Positions 17,104 to 25,346 of a stretch of DNA of 64,000 nucleotides are shown here, piece by piece. The number at the start of each line of letters is the position of its first letter. The stretch's first letter is position 1. The DNA is from DASRHY01 sp035650275 (GTDB lineage: Bacteria; Actinomycetota; Actinomycetes; Propionibacteriales; Kribbellaceae). The stretch lies in the NCBI GenBank assembly GCA_035650275.1, contig DASRHY010000129.1, positions 14,243 through 78,242 of the forward strand, read 5' to 3'. The position numbers and the translations under genes are program-made. The notes beneath the pieces were generated by a model. It did not search any database. It saw only the letters and a list, made by a program, of their open reading frames with translations, and was not told where the DNA came from.

Positions 17104-17199
17104 GGCGGTCGCCACCTCCAAGGTTTCGCCGCCGGACCAGCGGCCCAGGTCGTCCGGGTCGTCGTCCGCGGTCGTCGTGTGTGGTCCCGTACCCCTCAT

Positions 17200-17205
17200 T
17201 ACACT
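17200..17205 (+). promoter_or_regulatory. Putative -10 box of leaderless map transcript
   Basis: TACACT, nine bases before the map ATG at 17215, with no ribosome binding site between them. Confidence 0.4.
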
Positions 17206-17214
17206 GTCCGCATC

Positions 17215-18063
17215 ATGTCGCTTCTCACACCAGGCACGATCTCGCCCCGCCGCGACGTCCCGAGATCCATCCCACGCCCCGAGTACGTGGACAAGCCGGC
17301 GCCGTCGCCGTACGAGGGCTCGTTCGTCACCGAGCCCGACGCGCTGGAGCGGATGCGCGTCGCCGGCAAGCTGGCCGCGCAGGCGCTGGCCGCGGTGGGT
17401 GACGCGATCGCGCCGGGCGTGACCACCGACGAGCTGGACGCCGTCGGGCACGACTTCCTGGTCAGCCAAGGCGCGTACCCGTCGACGCTCGGCTACCGCG
17501 GTTACCCGAAGTCGCTGTGCACCTCGGTGAACGAGGTGATCTGCCATGGCATCCCGGACGACCGCCGGCTGAACGACGGCGACATCGTCAACATCGACAT
17601 CACCGCGTACCTCGACGGTGTGCACGGTGACACCAACGCGACATTCTTGGTCGGTGACGTCGACGAGCAGAGCCGGTTGCTGGTGGAACGGACCCGGGAG
17701 GCGCTGAACCGCGGGATCAGGGCGGTCAAGCCGGGCCGTCAAGTAAGCATCATCGGCCGGGTGATCGAGGCGTACGCAAAGCGGTTCGGGTACGGCGTGG
17801 TGCGCGACTTCACCGGTCACGGCATCTCGACGTCGTTCCACTCCGGGCTGATCATCCCGCACTACGACGACGAGCGGTTCGACACCGTTATCGAAACCGG
17901 TATGACGTTCACGATCGAGCCGATGCTGACCTTGGGCACGTGGGACTACGACCTGTGGCCGGACGGCTGGACCGCGGTCACCAAGGACGGTTCGCGTACC
18001 GCGCAGTTCGAGCACACGCTGGTCGTCACCGACACCGGCGCCGAGGTGCTCACGCTGCCCTAG
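17215..18063 (+). CDS. map: Methionine aminopeptidase type I
   Basis: 282 residues from ATG 17215; a start 12 codons upstream would place the protein across the likely -10 box. The pita-bread fold is complete. CHGIPDDRRLNDGDIVNIDI carries the first metal-binding Asp, then DGVHGDTNATFLVGD carries the second Asp. GHGISTSFHSG holds the metal His, and the glutamates lie in FTIEPM and AQFEHT. The enzyme removes the starting methionine from new proteins. The ~40-residue N-terminal extension with PRRDVPRSIPRPEYVDKP is typical of the larger actinobacterial form. Its TAG stop overlaps the stop codon of the convergent carboxypeptidase gene. Confidence 0.96.
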   Translation: MSLLTPGTISPRRDVPRSIPRPEYVDKPAPSPYEGSFVTEPDALERMRVAGKLAAQALAAVGDAIAPGVTTDELDAVGHDFLVSQGAYPSTLGYRGYPKSLCTSVNEVICHGIPDDRRLNDGDIVNIDITAYLDGVHGDTNATFLVGDVDEQSRLLVERTREALNRGIRAVKPGRQVSIIGRVIEAYAKRFGYGVVRDFTGHGISTSFHSGLIIPHYDDERFDTVIETGMTFTIEPMLTLGTWDYDLWPDGWTAVTKDGSRTAQFEHTLVVTDTGAEVLTLP

Positions 18064-19571
18064 CGGTTGGACGCGCGCCGGACGAAGTCGGCGAGGTCCT
18101 TGGACTGCCGCAGCCGGCTCGGCTCGTGCACGTACATCATGTGCCCGGCCTCGTAGTAGGCGGTCTCGACGTTGCCGCGCAGCTCCTCGGGGATGGCGAG
18201 GTGCGCGATCGAGTGCTCGGCACCGAAGTACGGCGTCGCGCCGTCGGTGTAGCCGCAGGCGACGTGCACCTTGAGATGCGGGTTGGCGCGCATCGCGTCC
18301 GCGAGCCGGTCCGCGACGGTGACGTGCTTGTTCTCGAACTCCTTGAACGACCATGCCTCGTTCACGTTGGTGCTCAGGATCTCGTACGGCATGTCGTTGG
18401 TGTACTCGAGCTCGTCACGCACGTAGTGGTTCAGCGCGGCGGTGTACGGGCCCATGATCGCGGCCATCGACGGGTCGCCGGCGAACTTCTCCCGCACCGC
18501 GTCCGGGTCCCAGCCGGTGAACCGTCCGTCCAGCCGGCCGACCACCTGGCGCCGGTCACGCAGCAGCTCGGTGAAGAACCGGACGTGCTCGATCCGCAGG
18601 TCCGCGCGGTCGACGTAGTCCTCGCTGAGCCCGGTCAGCGCCGCGGCGCGGGCGACGATCTCCGCCCGCTGCTCCGCAGTCAGACGGTTGCCCTGAGCAA
18701 GCGCCCACGGGTAGTCGCGGGACGCGAACTCCTCCGCCTCGTCGAGGACGGCGTGCAGCGACCGGTCGCCATGCAGACCGTGGTGGTGCGCGATCGCGGC
18801 GTACGACGGGAGGAACAACACGTACGGCAGATCGTTGCCGGTGGTGAAGTCCAAGGTGGCGAACTCGAGCACGCTGGAGATCATGATGACGCCGTTCAGG
18901 TACATCCCGAACCGGTGCTGCAGGTGCGCCGCGAGACCGGCCGCGCGCGTGGTGCCGTACGACTCGCCGGCCAGGAACTTCGGCGACATCCATCGGCCGT
19001 TCCGTGACGTCCACAGCCGGATCACCTCGCCGACGGACTCGATGTCGTCGGTGAAGCCGTGGTAGTCGCCGGGCTTCTCGCCGGTGACGGTGCGCGAGTA
19101 CCCGGTCGAGACCGGGTCGATGAACACCAGGTCGCTGTCGGCCAGCAGCGTCTCCCGGTTGTCGGTGAGCCCGTACGGCGGCGGTGCCAGGTCGCCCGCG
19201 TCGCCTGACATCACCCTTCGCGGACCCAGCAGCCCGAGGTGCAGCCAAACGCTCGACGACCCGGGACCGCCGTTGAACGCGAACGTGACCGGCCGCTTGG
19301 TCGGGTCGGCGCCCTCGAGCGTGTACGCGGTGACGAACACCTCCGCCTTCGGTTTGTGCCCGTCGAAGGTGCCGTCGGTGAGCACCTCCTTGCGCAGCAC
19401 GATCCGCCCGGCGGTGGCGGTGTACTTCAGCTTGCGGCGCCCGACCGTCAGGGCGTGGCTGGTGCTGACCAGGTCGTCGACCGGACCGGGATCCGCCGCC
19501 GAGGTGTCGGTCGGCGCGCTCCCGTTCTTGCCCTCGTCGTCCTTCGTCGCTGCCTCGTCAGTCGTCGCCAT
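18060..19571 (-). CDS. Peptidase family S10 (serine carboxypeptidase-like), apparently cytoplasmic
   Basis: 503 residues. The S10 layout is clear: the oxyanion segment FAFNGGPGSSSVWLHLG near residue 100, the nucleophile elbow FLAGESYGTTRAAGL near 195, an Asp in YTDGATPYFG near 437 and the His in AGHMMYVH near 474. These enzymes remove C-terminal amino acids. There is no signal peptide. The N-terminus is charged and Thr/Asp-rich, so the protein probably acts inside the cell or leaves by another route. The last base pairs overlap the convergent map gene, leaving no room for a terminator between them. Confidence 0.9.
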   Translation of the reverse strand: MATTDEAATKDDEGKNGSAPTDTSAADPGPVDDLVSTSHALTVGRRKLKYTATAGRIVLRKEVLTDGTFDGHKPKAEVFVTAYTLEGADPTKRPVTFAFNGGPGSSSVWLHLGLLGPRRVMSGDAGDLAPPPYGLTDNRETLLADSDLVFIDPVSTGYSRTVTGEKPGDYHGFTDDIESVGEVIRLWTSRNGRWMSPKFLAGESYGTTRAAGLAAHLQHRFGMYLNGVIMISSVLEFATLDFTTGNDLPYVLFLPSYAAIAHHHGLHGDRSLHAVLDEAEEFASRDYPWALAQGNRLTAEQRAEIVARAAALTGLSEDYVDRADLRIEHVRFFTELLRDRRQVVGRLDGRFTGWDPDAVREKFAGDPSMAAIMGPYTAALNHYVRDELEYTNDMPYEILSTNVNEAWSFKEFENKHVTVADRLADAMRANPHLKVHVACGYTDGATPYFGAEHSIAHLAIPEELRGNVETAYYEAGHMMYVHEPSRLRQSKDLADFVRRASNR

Positions 19572-19673
19572 GCGCAGACCCTACGTGGTCCGCGGTCTCC
19601 CGAACCGCGTCGAAGAACCGGATGTTGACCGATCCACGGGGACCGGTAGCCAGGCATGTGGGCGATGCTAGAG

Positions 19674-20098
19674 GAACGGGCCGGTCTGTAAGCCGGATTC
19701 TGTGGTCACGCTGCGTCTCGACAGTGCGACCGGCGACCATCCATCTACGGCGACTGTTGCCAGCCGTCTGCAGCGGCCTACCCGCGAGCTCGGGCGGGCA
19801 GCCCTCGAACGCTCGCGCAGGTCGCGGTCTCCCGCGACCCTCTTGGCCTTGCTCCACGTGGGGTTTACCGAGCCTCCGCAGTCACCTGCGGAGCTGGTGG
19901 TCTCTTACACCACCGTTTCACCCTTACCCGCACTCCGGTCATTGCTGACCGGAGCCGCTGGCGGTCTGTTCTCTGTGGCACTGTCCCGCGGGTCACCCCG
20001 GGTGGGCGTTACCCACCACGCTGCCCTGTGGAGTCCGGACTTTCCTCGGCGTACGCCAGTTGCCCGACGTACGACGCGGTCGCCCGACCGGCCCGTTC
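19674..20098 (-). ncRNA. rnpB: RNase P RNA (class A)
   Basis: On the minus strand the conserved core elements appear in order: GAGGAAAGTCCGGACTCC (P4/CR-I side) near the 5' end, a long variable middle, and ACAGAATCCGGCTTACAG at the 3' end. The P1 stem is formed by GAACGGGCCGGTC at the 5' end and its exact 13-base complement at the 3' end, which sets the limits to within a few bases at about 425 nucleotides. It is the catalytic RNA that removes 5' leaders from pre-tRNA. Confidence 0.95.
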
Positions 20099-20173
20099 AC
20101 ACCCAAGGTTAGCGACCAGGGCGCACCGCCTATGCCCGCGGGGCCGGTCTTGCTTGCTTCGGCGCCGGGCTGC

Positions 20174-21874
20174 TCAGAACGGTGGGCAGTCGTCGTCGTG
20201 CGCACCCGCGGTCGGTCGACCTTCAGCGCTGAGGTCACCGGTCCTCTCGACGGTCGGTCTGCCCCTCGGTGGATGGTCGGCGATGGGTCCGACGGCGGGC
20301 GGGTCGGTGCGGTAGGTGTGGCCGGTGGGGCTGGTCCACTCGATCACGCCGCCGGACAGCTGCACCATGTGCCAGCCGCTGGCCTCGTTGTCCTTGATCC
20401 GGTGGTGGAACTCGCACAGGCAACACAGATCGCCAAGCCGGGTCCGGCCGGTGCGCTTGTACTTCACGCCATGGTCGCGGTCACACCGCCGTGCGGGCAT
20501 CCGGCAACCCCGCCAGCGGCACCTCTGATCCCGGGCGAGCACGGTCTCACTCACCTGCGCCGGTGGATCGTGCCGGGTGGTCGACGCCTCCAGGACGACG
20601 CCGGTGGCCGGGTCAGTGAGGAGGCGACGCCAGGTGCCCCCGGCCGCGATCCGGCGGGCCATGCTCGGCGGGATCGGTCCGTACCCGACCAGCTCGGCCG
20701 GATCGTCTCGCACCCCGAGCAGCGTGGTGGCCGGCACCAGCACCTCGATGTGCGGCCGCCGCCGGTGCTGGGCCGGCAACGCCCGCCCCGTCAGATCCAC
20801 ACCGTTGTCCAAGATCGCGCGGAACACCGCGGCCATCGCATCCGCGCGCCGCTCGTCGACAGACCTGCCGTCGCCGCCAGCCTGAGCCGGGACCTTCGCG
20901 GCGTCGGCGAGGCCGTTCACCGCGACCCACACCGACTCGACCACGTCCGCGGTATGGGTGAACCACAGTCCAGCCATCCCATCCGGCAACGCCTGCTTGC
21001 GCACCGTCCGCGCCCGCACCGCCCGCGCATGCCGCTTGTCCGCGGCGTCAGAGTCCACGCTGGCGACCGCGCGACGACACGCCGCCCGCAACTGCGCCTG
21101 TGTCTGCTCCGGCGCCTTCTGCAGCACCCGCTCCGCCACCCGCTGCTGACCCTCGACCAGGAGGTCCTCGGTGGCGTCCAGGATCACCCGGGCCTGGCTC
21201 ATAGAGATCTCCCCCGAGCGCACCGCCCGGAACGTGTCGGGAAGGTCGCGGGTCAGCCGGACCGCGTCATCGATGTAGCTCTGCACCGTCCGCGGCGACA
21301 ACCGCAACGCGGCCGCGATCTCCTCCGCAGCACCCCACATCGCATCCGGTGAACCATCCACCGGACTCTCATACCGGTCATCCCGCTCCGCCACCATCGT
21401 GGCCGCCTCGGCCTGCCGGCGGCGCCAGAACGCCGCCATCGCAGCCGCCACGAACGCGTCACACCATGACCGCATCCGCGCACCAGCCTTCATCGCCTCG
21501 ACCAACACCACCGGCGCCGCAGACCCCAATCGCACCCCGTCCAGAGCGGCCGCCAACCCCGCTCCCGTCGGTGCGGTCATCCACGTCGGCGGATCCGCCA
21601 GCAACAACGACAACTCCGCCTCGTCGCGCAGCCACACCGACCCCGCCAGCAACAGGTCCAGGTCCCAGTCCCGGAATTCCGCATCACGCTCATCTGCGTT
21701 GCCGTACAGCAACGCATCCTCGACCGCCGCCTCCAACCCCTGCTCCTCCAGCGACGGCGAGATGAGCTCCTCCCACAACTCGTCCGGCACGTCCACTGCC
21801 CCACGAGATCCACAGTCACAACGGCACCCACACGGTTGTGCAGATGCCGGACGCTCAACCCCGGGCGCGGACAT
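20174..21874 (-). CDS. DUF222 / HNH endonuclease domain protein (13E12 repeat family)
   Basis: 566 residues. The N-terminal ~370 form a DUF222 region (AEEIAAALRLSPRTVQSYID; SGEISMSQARVILDATEDL). The C-terminal HNH nuclease follows, with CRWRGCRMPARRCDRDHGVKYKR near residue 460 and LCCLCEFHHRIKDNEASGW near 490; zinc cysteines and HNH-like histidines are all present. These proteins exist in many diverged copies in actinobacteria and are thought to act on DNA, but biochemical roles are unclear. A near-consensus LexA box lies between the -35 and -10 of its promoter, so it is probably DNA-damage induced, as reported for several mycobacterial 13E12 genes. The transcript is likely leaderless. Confidence 0.9.
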   Translation of the reverse strand: MSAPGVERPASAQPCGCRCDCGSRGAVDVPDELWEELISPSLEEQGLEAAVEDALLYGNADERDAEFRDWDLDLLLAGSVWLRDEAELSLLLADPPTWMTAPTGAGLAAALDGVRLGSAAPVVLVEAMKAGARMRSWCDAFVAAAMAAFWRRRQAEAATMVAERDDRYESPVDGSPDAMWGAAEEIAAALRLSPRTVQSYIDDAVRLTRDLPDTFRAVRSGEISMSQARVILDATEDLLVEGQQRVAERVLQKAPEQTQAQLRAACRRAVASVDSDAADKRHARAVRARTVRKQALPDGMAGLWFTHTADVVESVWVAVNGLADAAKVPAQAGGDGRSVDERRADAMAAVFRAILDNGVDLTGRALPAQHRRRPHIEVLVPATTLLGVRDDPAELVGYGPIPPSMARRIAAGGTWRRLLTDPATGVVLEASTTRHDPPAQVSETVLARDQRCRWRGCRMPARRCDRDHGVKYKRTGRTRLGDLCCLCEFHHRIKDNEASGWHMVQLSGGVIEWTSPTGHTYRTDPPAVGPIADHPPRGRPTVERTGDLSAEGRPTAGAHDDDCPPF

Positions 21875-21880
21875 GGAGTT

Positions 21881-21909
21881 ATCTTAACTCGAAATCCTGT
21901 TCGAGTCTA
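21881..21909 (-). promoter_or_regulatory. Promoter of the DUF222/HNH gene
   Basis: On the minus strand, -35 TAGACT (21909-21904) and -10 TAAGAT (21886-21881) are separated by 17 bases. The -10 ends six bases before the ATG, so the transcript is probably leaderless. Confidence 0.55.
21889..21904 (-). promoter_or_regulatory. Candidate LexA (SOS) box
   Basis: Minus strand reads TCGAACAGGATTTCGA. The actinobacterial consensus is TCGAAC-N4-GTTCGA, so 11 of 12 fixed positions match. It occupies the promoter spacer, an ideal repressor position. Confidence 0.6.
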
Positions 21910-21914
21910 GTGTA

Positions 21915-22224
21915 GTTCCATCTCACTGGGTCACGGCGATCTGCTCGTACGCGGTGCCGAAACCGCACCGGTCGATCGGGCCCCGGATCAGCATCGAGTC
22001 CCGACCGGCCGGTGTGCGTTGATCAGGCTGCGAGGCCGCCGAGCCAGTTCTGCCACGCCTCGGTCTCGGTCGACGGGTCGCGGTCGTCGAAGTAGTGCGC
22101 TCGCGAAAACCATGTCGTTGTAGCCGTGGATCAGCATGTACATCGCGTCGTCGGTACGCATGCCCACGAAGCTCGGCGAGCCCACGAACTCCACGGTGCC
22201 GTCAACCGGCTCGATCCCGGGCAC
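21915..22224 (-). pseudogene. Two frame-broken gene remnants, unknown family
   Basis: From a GTG at 22224 with AAAGGA upstream the minus strand reads a sensible start, VEFVGSPSFVGMRTDDAMYM. After about 45 codons the frame slips near 22105. In a neighbouring frame the chain continues HYFDDRDPSTETEAWQNWLG and ends at about 22022. A second fragment further left, DSMLIRGPIDRCGFGTAYEQ, ends in a stop near 21914. The pieces look like former coding sequence with indels. I do not recognise the family. Confidence 0.45.
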
Positions 22225-22377
22225 GCTGAGCCGTTCCTTTGCTCGTTGTGGTCACGCGCCGCAACTCCCGCGGGCACCAGTCGGCGCCGGGCGCCTCCTT
22301 GCCAGCCGGTCGTCACAAACCCCGCTTCGCTCCGGCGAGCCGCACACCGCCTCGACCGCGGACAATCGCAGGCGCAG

Positions 22378-22605
22378 CGCCCACGCGAACACCGCACAAC
22401 CCGCGAACCAAGGCCAGCACCGCATGCGCGGTCCAGGAGAAGCCGAGCAGTGCCCGCGACCCAGACCAACTCAAACCGCACGCATGACACCCACGCAAAG
22501 CGTGCAACCCGCAGACCAAGACCAACCACCGCACGCTCGGCACCCGCGCGAAGCCGAGCAAATCCGCAAGCCAGACCGCACAGCCGCACGCGTCGCACCA
22601 AGACT
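22378..22605. repeat. Degenerate ~110-bp direct repeat
   Basis: Two neighbouring segments, about 22378-22487 and 22488-22605, share the same order of short blocks (CCCACGC, CAACCCGC, ACCAAG, CACCGCA, GAAGCCGAGCA, CCAGACC, CCGCACGC). They look like an old tandem duplication. The area 22225-22715 has no believable gene on either strand and its base use differs from its surroundings. Alignment was by eye. Confidence 0.45.
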
Positions 22606-22715
22606 TCGCGCCAGCCGATACGAGAAACTCGCCGTTCGCGCTACCTCGCCACCATCCACATCGCCGCCATCAACGAATCGCTACCCAGGCACTTATGAAA
22701 CACGGGCTGGCGCAG

Positions 22716-23054
22716 CTAGTGATCACGTGAGACCACGCGCTGGACCCGGTTGCTCGAACAGTCGTGACTGCCACGGCTAGACGGCTGCAGGACCGTGCCG
22801 CACGGTTGACGGCGGACCAGTCGATGGGACCGGGCACCTGTACGGCGGCGTACCGCGGGGTCGGTGGAGCGCCGGCGGCTGTGTTTGCTACCTGCTGCGT
22901 CGGCGGTCCTCACTCCGAACGCAGCCACGCCGGCAACGAGCAGGACGCCCAACAGCCGGAGGCCTAGCGAGTCATCCGCCTCCCCGAGCACGATGCCGGC
23001 GACGCCGATGGCAATGGCGACGATCATGATGGCGGCGTACTCAGTGCGCGGCAC
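22716..23054 (-). CDS. Small membrane protein downstream of the XRE regulator
   Basis: 112 residues from GTG 23054. Two adjacent membrane helices (YAAIMIVAIAIGVAGIVLGE and LGLRLLGVLLVAGVAAFGVR) are followed by a basic tail. It begins 20 bases after the XRE regulator stop and is likely the third gene of that operon. No good ribosome binding site. The tail past about residue 65 is low quality in composition and may be eroded. Function unknown. Confidence 0.5.
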   Translation of the reverse strand: MPRTEYAAIMIVAIAIGVAGIVLGEADDSLGLRLLGVLLVAGVAAFGVRTADAAGSKHSRRRSTDPAVRRRTGARSHRLVRRQPCGTVLQPSSRGSHDCSSNRVQRVVSRDH

Positions 23055-23073
23055 GTGGCGCGGCCCTGATGGC

Positions 23074-23280
23074 TCATTCCTCGACCCACTCGAGCAGGTC
23101 ACCGGGCTGGCAGCCGAGCACCCGGCACATGGCTTCCAGGGTGCTGAAACGAACAGCTTTGGCACGACCGTTCTTCAGCACCGCGACGTTCGCCGGCGTG
23201 AGCCCGACACGCTCGGCGAACTCCCCCACACTCATCTTGCGTTTGGCCAGCTCGACGTCGATACGCACCACAATGGGCAT
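23074..23280 (-). CDS. Cro/CI-type helix-turn-helix regulator (YozG-like)
   Basis: 68 residues. It is a compact XRE domain: MSVGEFAERVGLTPANVAVL is helix 2-3 of the HTH, and FSTLEAMCRVLGCQPGDLLE is the conserved end of the family. Its ATG overlaps the stop of the DUF2975 gene (TGATG), so the two are translationally coupled. DUF2975 membrane protein plus YozG-type regulator is a recurring two-gene unit in Gram-positive bacteria. The regulator probably controls its own operon. Confidence 0.88.
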   Translation of the reverse strand: MPIVVRIDVELAKRKMSVGEFAERVGLTPANVAVLKNGRAKAVRFSTLEAMCRVLGCQPGDLLEWVEE

Positions 23281-23759
23281 CAGATCACCGCTTGCATGTC
23301 GGTCTGCAGTGTCGTAGCCCGCCGCAGGAGTGGGCGCATCACGACCATCAACAGCCCCAAGACGGTGGAACCGGTCAACGTCAAGAACAGCAGGAGTGGC
23401 AGTCCGGGGTCTGACGCGTTGAACCCGACATAGAGAAACACGCCCACCAGCACCACCCAGCCGGCGAGGATCGCCCACACGATCACGTTCACCCACGCCA
23501 GCGAGGCGTCACTGAAGATGCGGTCGTTCTTGACCAGAGTGAGCACCTTCCAGGTGGACACGATCACCACCTGGACACACAGCACCCAGAACACCGTTAC
23601 GGCAGTCGCCGGCCACCTGAGGTCGGCGAACTCCGGGGACTCCTTGGCCATGTGCGCGAACTGTCCGGGCAGCGAGAGGGTCTGGAACACGACCAAGATC
23701 CCGAACAGCACCACGAGGAAGACTCTGAGAGCGGCCACCGCTCGATACTCTGTGATCAC
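23280..23759 (-). CDS. DUF2975 family membrane protein
   Basis: 159 residues from GTG 23759. Four hydrophobic segments (about 9-28, 50-72, 88-112, 120-142) and the typical DUF2975 loop STWKVLTLVKNDRIFSDASL between the second and third. Function is unknown; these proteins nearly always precede a small XRE regulator, as here, and may sense or adjust the membrane. A TTGACA element and an imperfect palindrome (TATCGATTGTCAATAG, near 23783-23798) lie just upstream and could be promoter and operator. Confidence 0.85.
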   Translation of the reverse strand: MITEYRAVAALRVFLVVLFGILVVFQTLSLPGQFAHMAKESPEFADLRWPATAVTVFWVLCVQVVIVSTWKVLTLVKNDRIFSDASLAWVNVIVWAILAGWVVLVGVFLYVGFNASDPGLPLLLFLTLTGSTVLGLLMVVMRPLLRRATTLQTDMQAVI

Positions 23760-23876
23760 CGATCGAGAATCGCTCGTATCCTATCGATTGTCAATAGGTC
23801 TGCGATCCGTCGCCGCGCGGCCAGGATGCACAGACCAACGGCCCGATCGGCGCGAGTCCCCGCGACGTATGTGCCC

Positions 23877-25310
23877 CTAGACCCGCTCGAAGGCGACGGT
23901 CCGCTTGGCGATGTCGGCCTCGACCAGCTTGACCCGGACCGTCTGGCCCAGCGGCAGCGGGCTCCCCGAGGACACCCGCCCCTGGACCGCCATCGACGAC
24001 AGCACGACGATGCCCCGGGAGTCGTCCTTCTCGTCCACGTCCGTCACCACACCGTCGAACTCGTCACCGATCTTGTCGGCGACCAGCCCGGCCTCGACCA
24101 TGTCGACGATCGAGCGCTCGTACGCGTTCGCCTTGCGGTCGCACTCCTCCATGATCTTCGGGATGCCGTCCATCGACTCCAGCACCCAGTCGGGGACCGG
24201 CCGGCCCGCGGACAGCGCCAGGCAGATCTCGCCGGTCCAGCGGTCGACCAGGCGACGCAGCGGCGCGGTCACGTGCGCGTACGCGGCCTTCATCGCGGCA
24301 TGCTCGGGCTGCTCCGGCAGCGAGCCGGAGAACGCCGCGTAGCCGGCGCCGCGGAACAGCACCGTGCAGGCCGCCAGCATCGCCGCGTGCGCCGGCACCG
24401 AGGGATCCAGGCCGTGGATGAACTGCGCGTACGACAGACCCGCCGGCCACGGGATACCGAGCGCCTTCGCGGTGTTCTCCAGCCGGCGCCGGAAGCCGTC
24501 CGACGACTCCGGCAGCGTTCGCAGGATGCCGATCTCGCCCTTCATCATCAGGCTCGCCGCGGCCATCCCGGTGAGCAGCGAAATCTGCGCGTTCCAGCCC
24601 TCGACCGGCAGCGGGGCGCGGAACTCCAGCGACCAGGTTCCGTTGCCGGTGACAACTTCCTGGTCCGGGATCGGCAGGTTCACACCACCGCGTTCGCGTT
24701 CCCGGGTCTCCCGCAGCCGGCCGACCTCGCGGAGCAGCTGCAGCGACTCCGGCGCCGTACCGGCGTCCAGGTCCTTCTGCACCCCGGCGTAGCTCAGCTT
24801 CGCCCGGGACCGCACCAGCGCGCGTCGTACGTCGACCTCGGTGCCCTCGCCCGAGCTGTCGACCGCGATCGTCCAGAGCAGCGCCGGGCGCACCTGGTCG
24901 GGCAGCAGCGACGCCGCGCCCTCGGACAGCTCGGGCGGGTGCAGCGGCGTACGGCGGTCCGGGGCGTACAGCGTCTCGCCGCGCCGACGAGCCTCCAGGT
25001 CGACCGGGTCGCCCGGCTGCACGAACGCGGCCACGTCGGCGATCGCGTAGTGCACGGTGAACCCCGACCCCGACCGCGCGATGTGCAACGCCTGGTCCAG
25101 GTCCATCGAGTCCGGCGGGTCGATGGTGACGAAGTCGACGTCGGTACGGTCCTCGGCCGCAAGTCGCGGCTTCCCCGCGGCGGCAACGGCGGCGGAGACC
25201 ACCTCGGGCGGGAACTCCGCCGGTACCTCGAGCTCGTCACGGATCGCCTGCAGCGACGCGCGGAACTCCTCCGGGACCTCCTCGGCGAAGTGAACCCTCT
25301 GCAACGGCAC
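23877..25310 (-). CDS. RNB-domain ribonuclease (RNase II/R family, short actinobacterial type)
   Basis: 477 residues from GTG 25310 with an ACGGAGA site. The RNB catalytic segment is DPPDSMDLDQALHIARSG near residue 65. The last of the usual aspartates is Gln here (DLDQ rather than DIDD). HVTAPLRRLVDRW near 345 is the conserved RNA-binding/catalytic motif. It lacks the cold-shock domains of RNase II at the N-terminus and has only a short S1-like end. It should degrade single-stranded RNA from the 3' end. It lies 36 bases after the RNase H/phosphatase region on the same strand but upstream in the genome; a separate transcript is likely. Confidence 0.88.
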   Translation of the reverse strand: MPLQRVHFAEEVPEEFRASLQAIRDELEVPAEFPPEVVSAAVAAAGKPRLAAEDRTDVDFVTIDPPDSMDLDQALHIARSGSGFTVHYAIADVAAFVQPGDPVDLEARRRGETLYAPDRRTPLHPPELSEGAASLLPDQVRPALLWTIAVDSSGEGTEVDVRRALVRSRAKLSYAGVQKDLDAGTAPESLQLLREVGRLRETRERERGGVNLPIPDQEVVTGNGTWSLEFRAPLPVEGWNAQISLLTGMAAASLMMKGEIGILRTLPESSDGFRRRLENTAKALGIPWPAGLSYAQFIHGLDPSVPAHAAMLAACTVLFRGAGYAAFSGSLPEQPEHAAMKAAYAHVTAPLRRLVDRWTGEICLALSAGRPVPDWVLESMDGIPKIMEECDRKANAYERSIVDMVEAGLVADKIGDEFDGVVTDVDEKDDSRGIVVLSSMAVQGRVSSGSPLPLGQTVRVKLVEADIAKRTVAFERV

Positions 25311-25346
25311 CGTGTTCTCCGTCCGGTTGTCAGGACCTGACGGATG

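Noticed and set aside
21988..22224. Intact 78-residue gene
   Set aside because: The start is good, but after about 45 codons sensible sequence continues only in another frame, so it is better read as frame-broken.
22131..22601. 156-codon minus-strand protein with internal repeats
   Set aside because: Composition is abnormal, no initiation signal exists, and the internal similarity comes from the degenerate DNA repeat.
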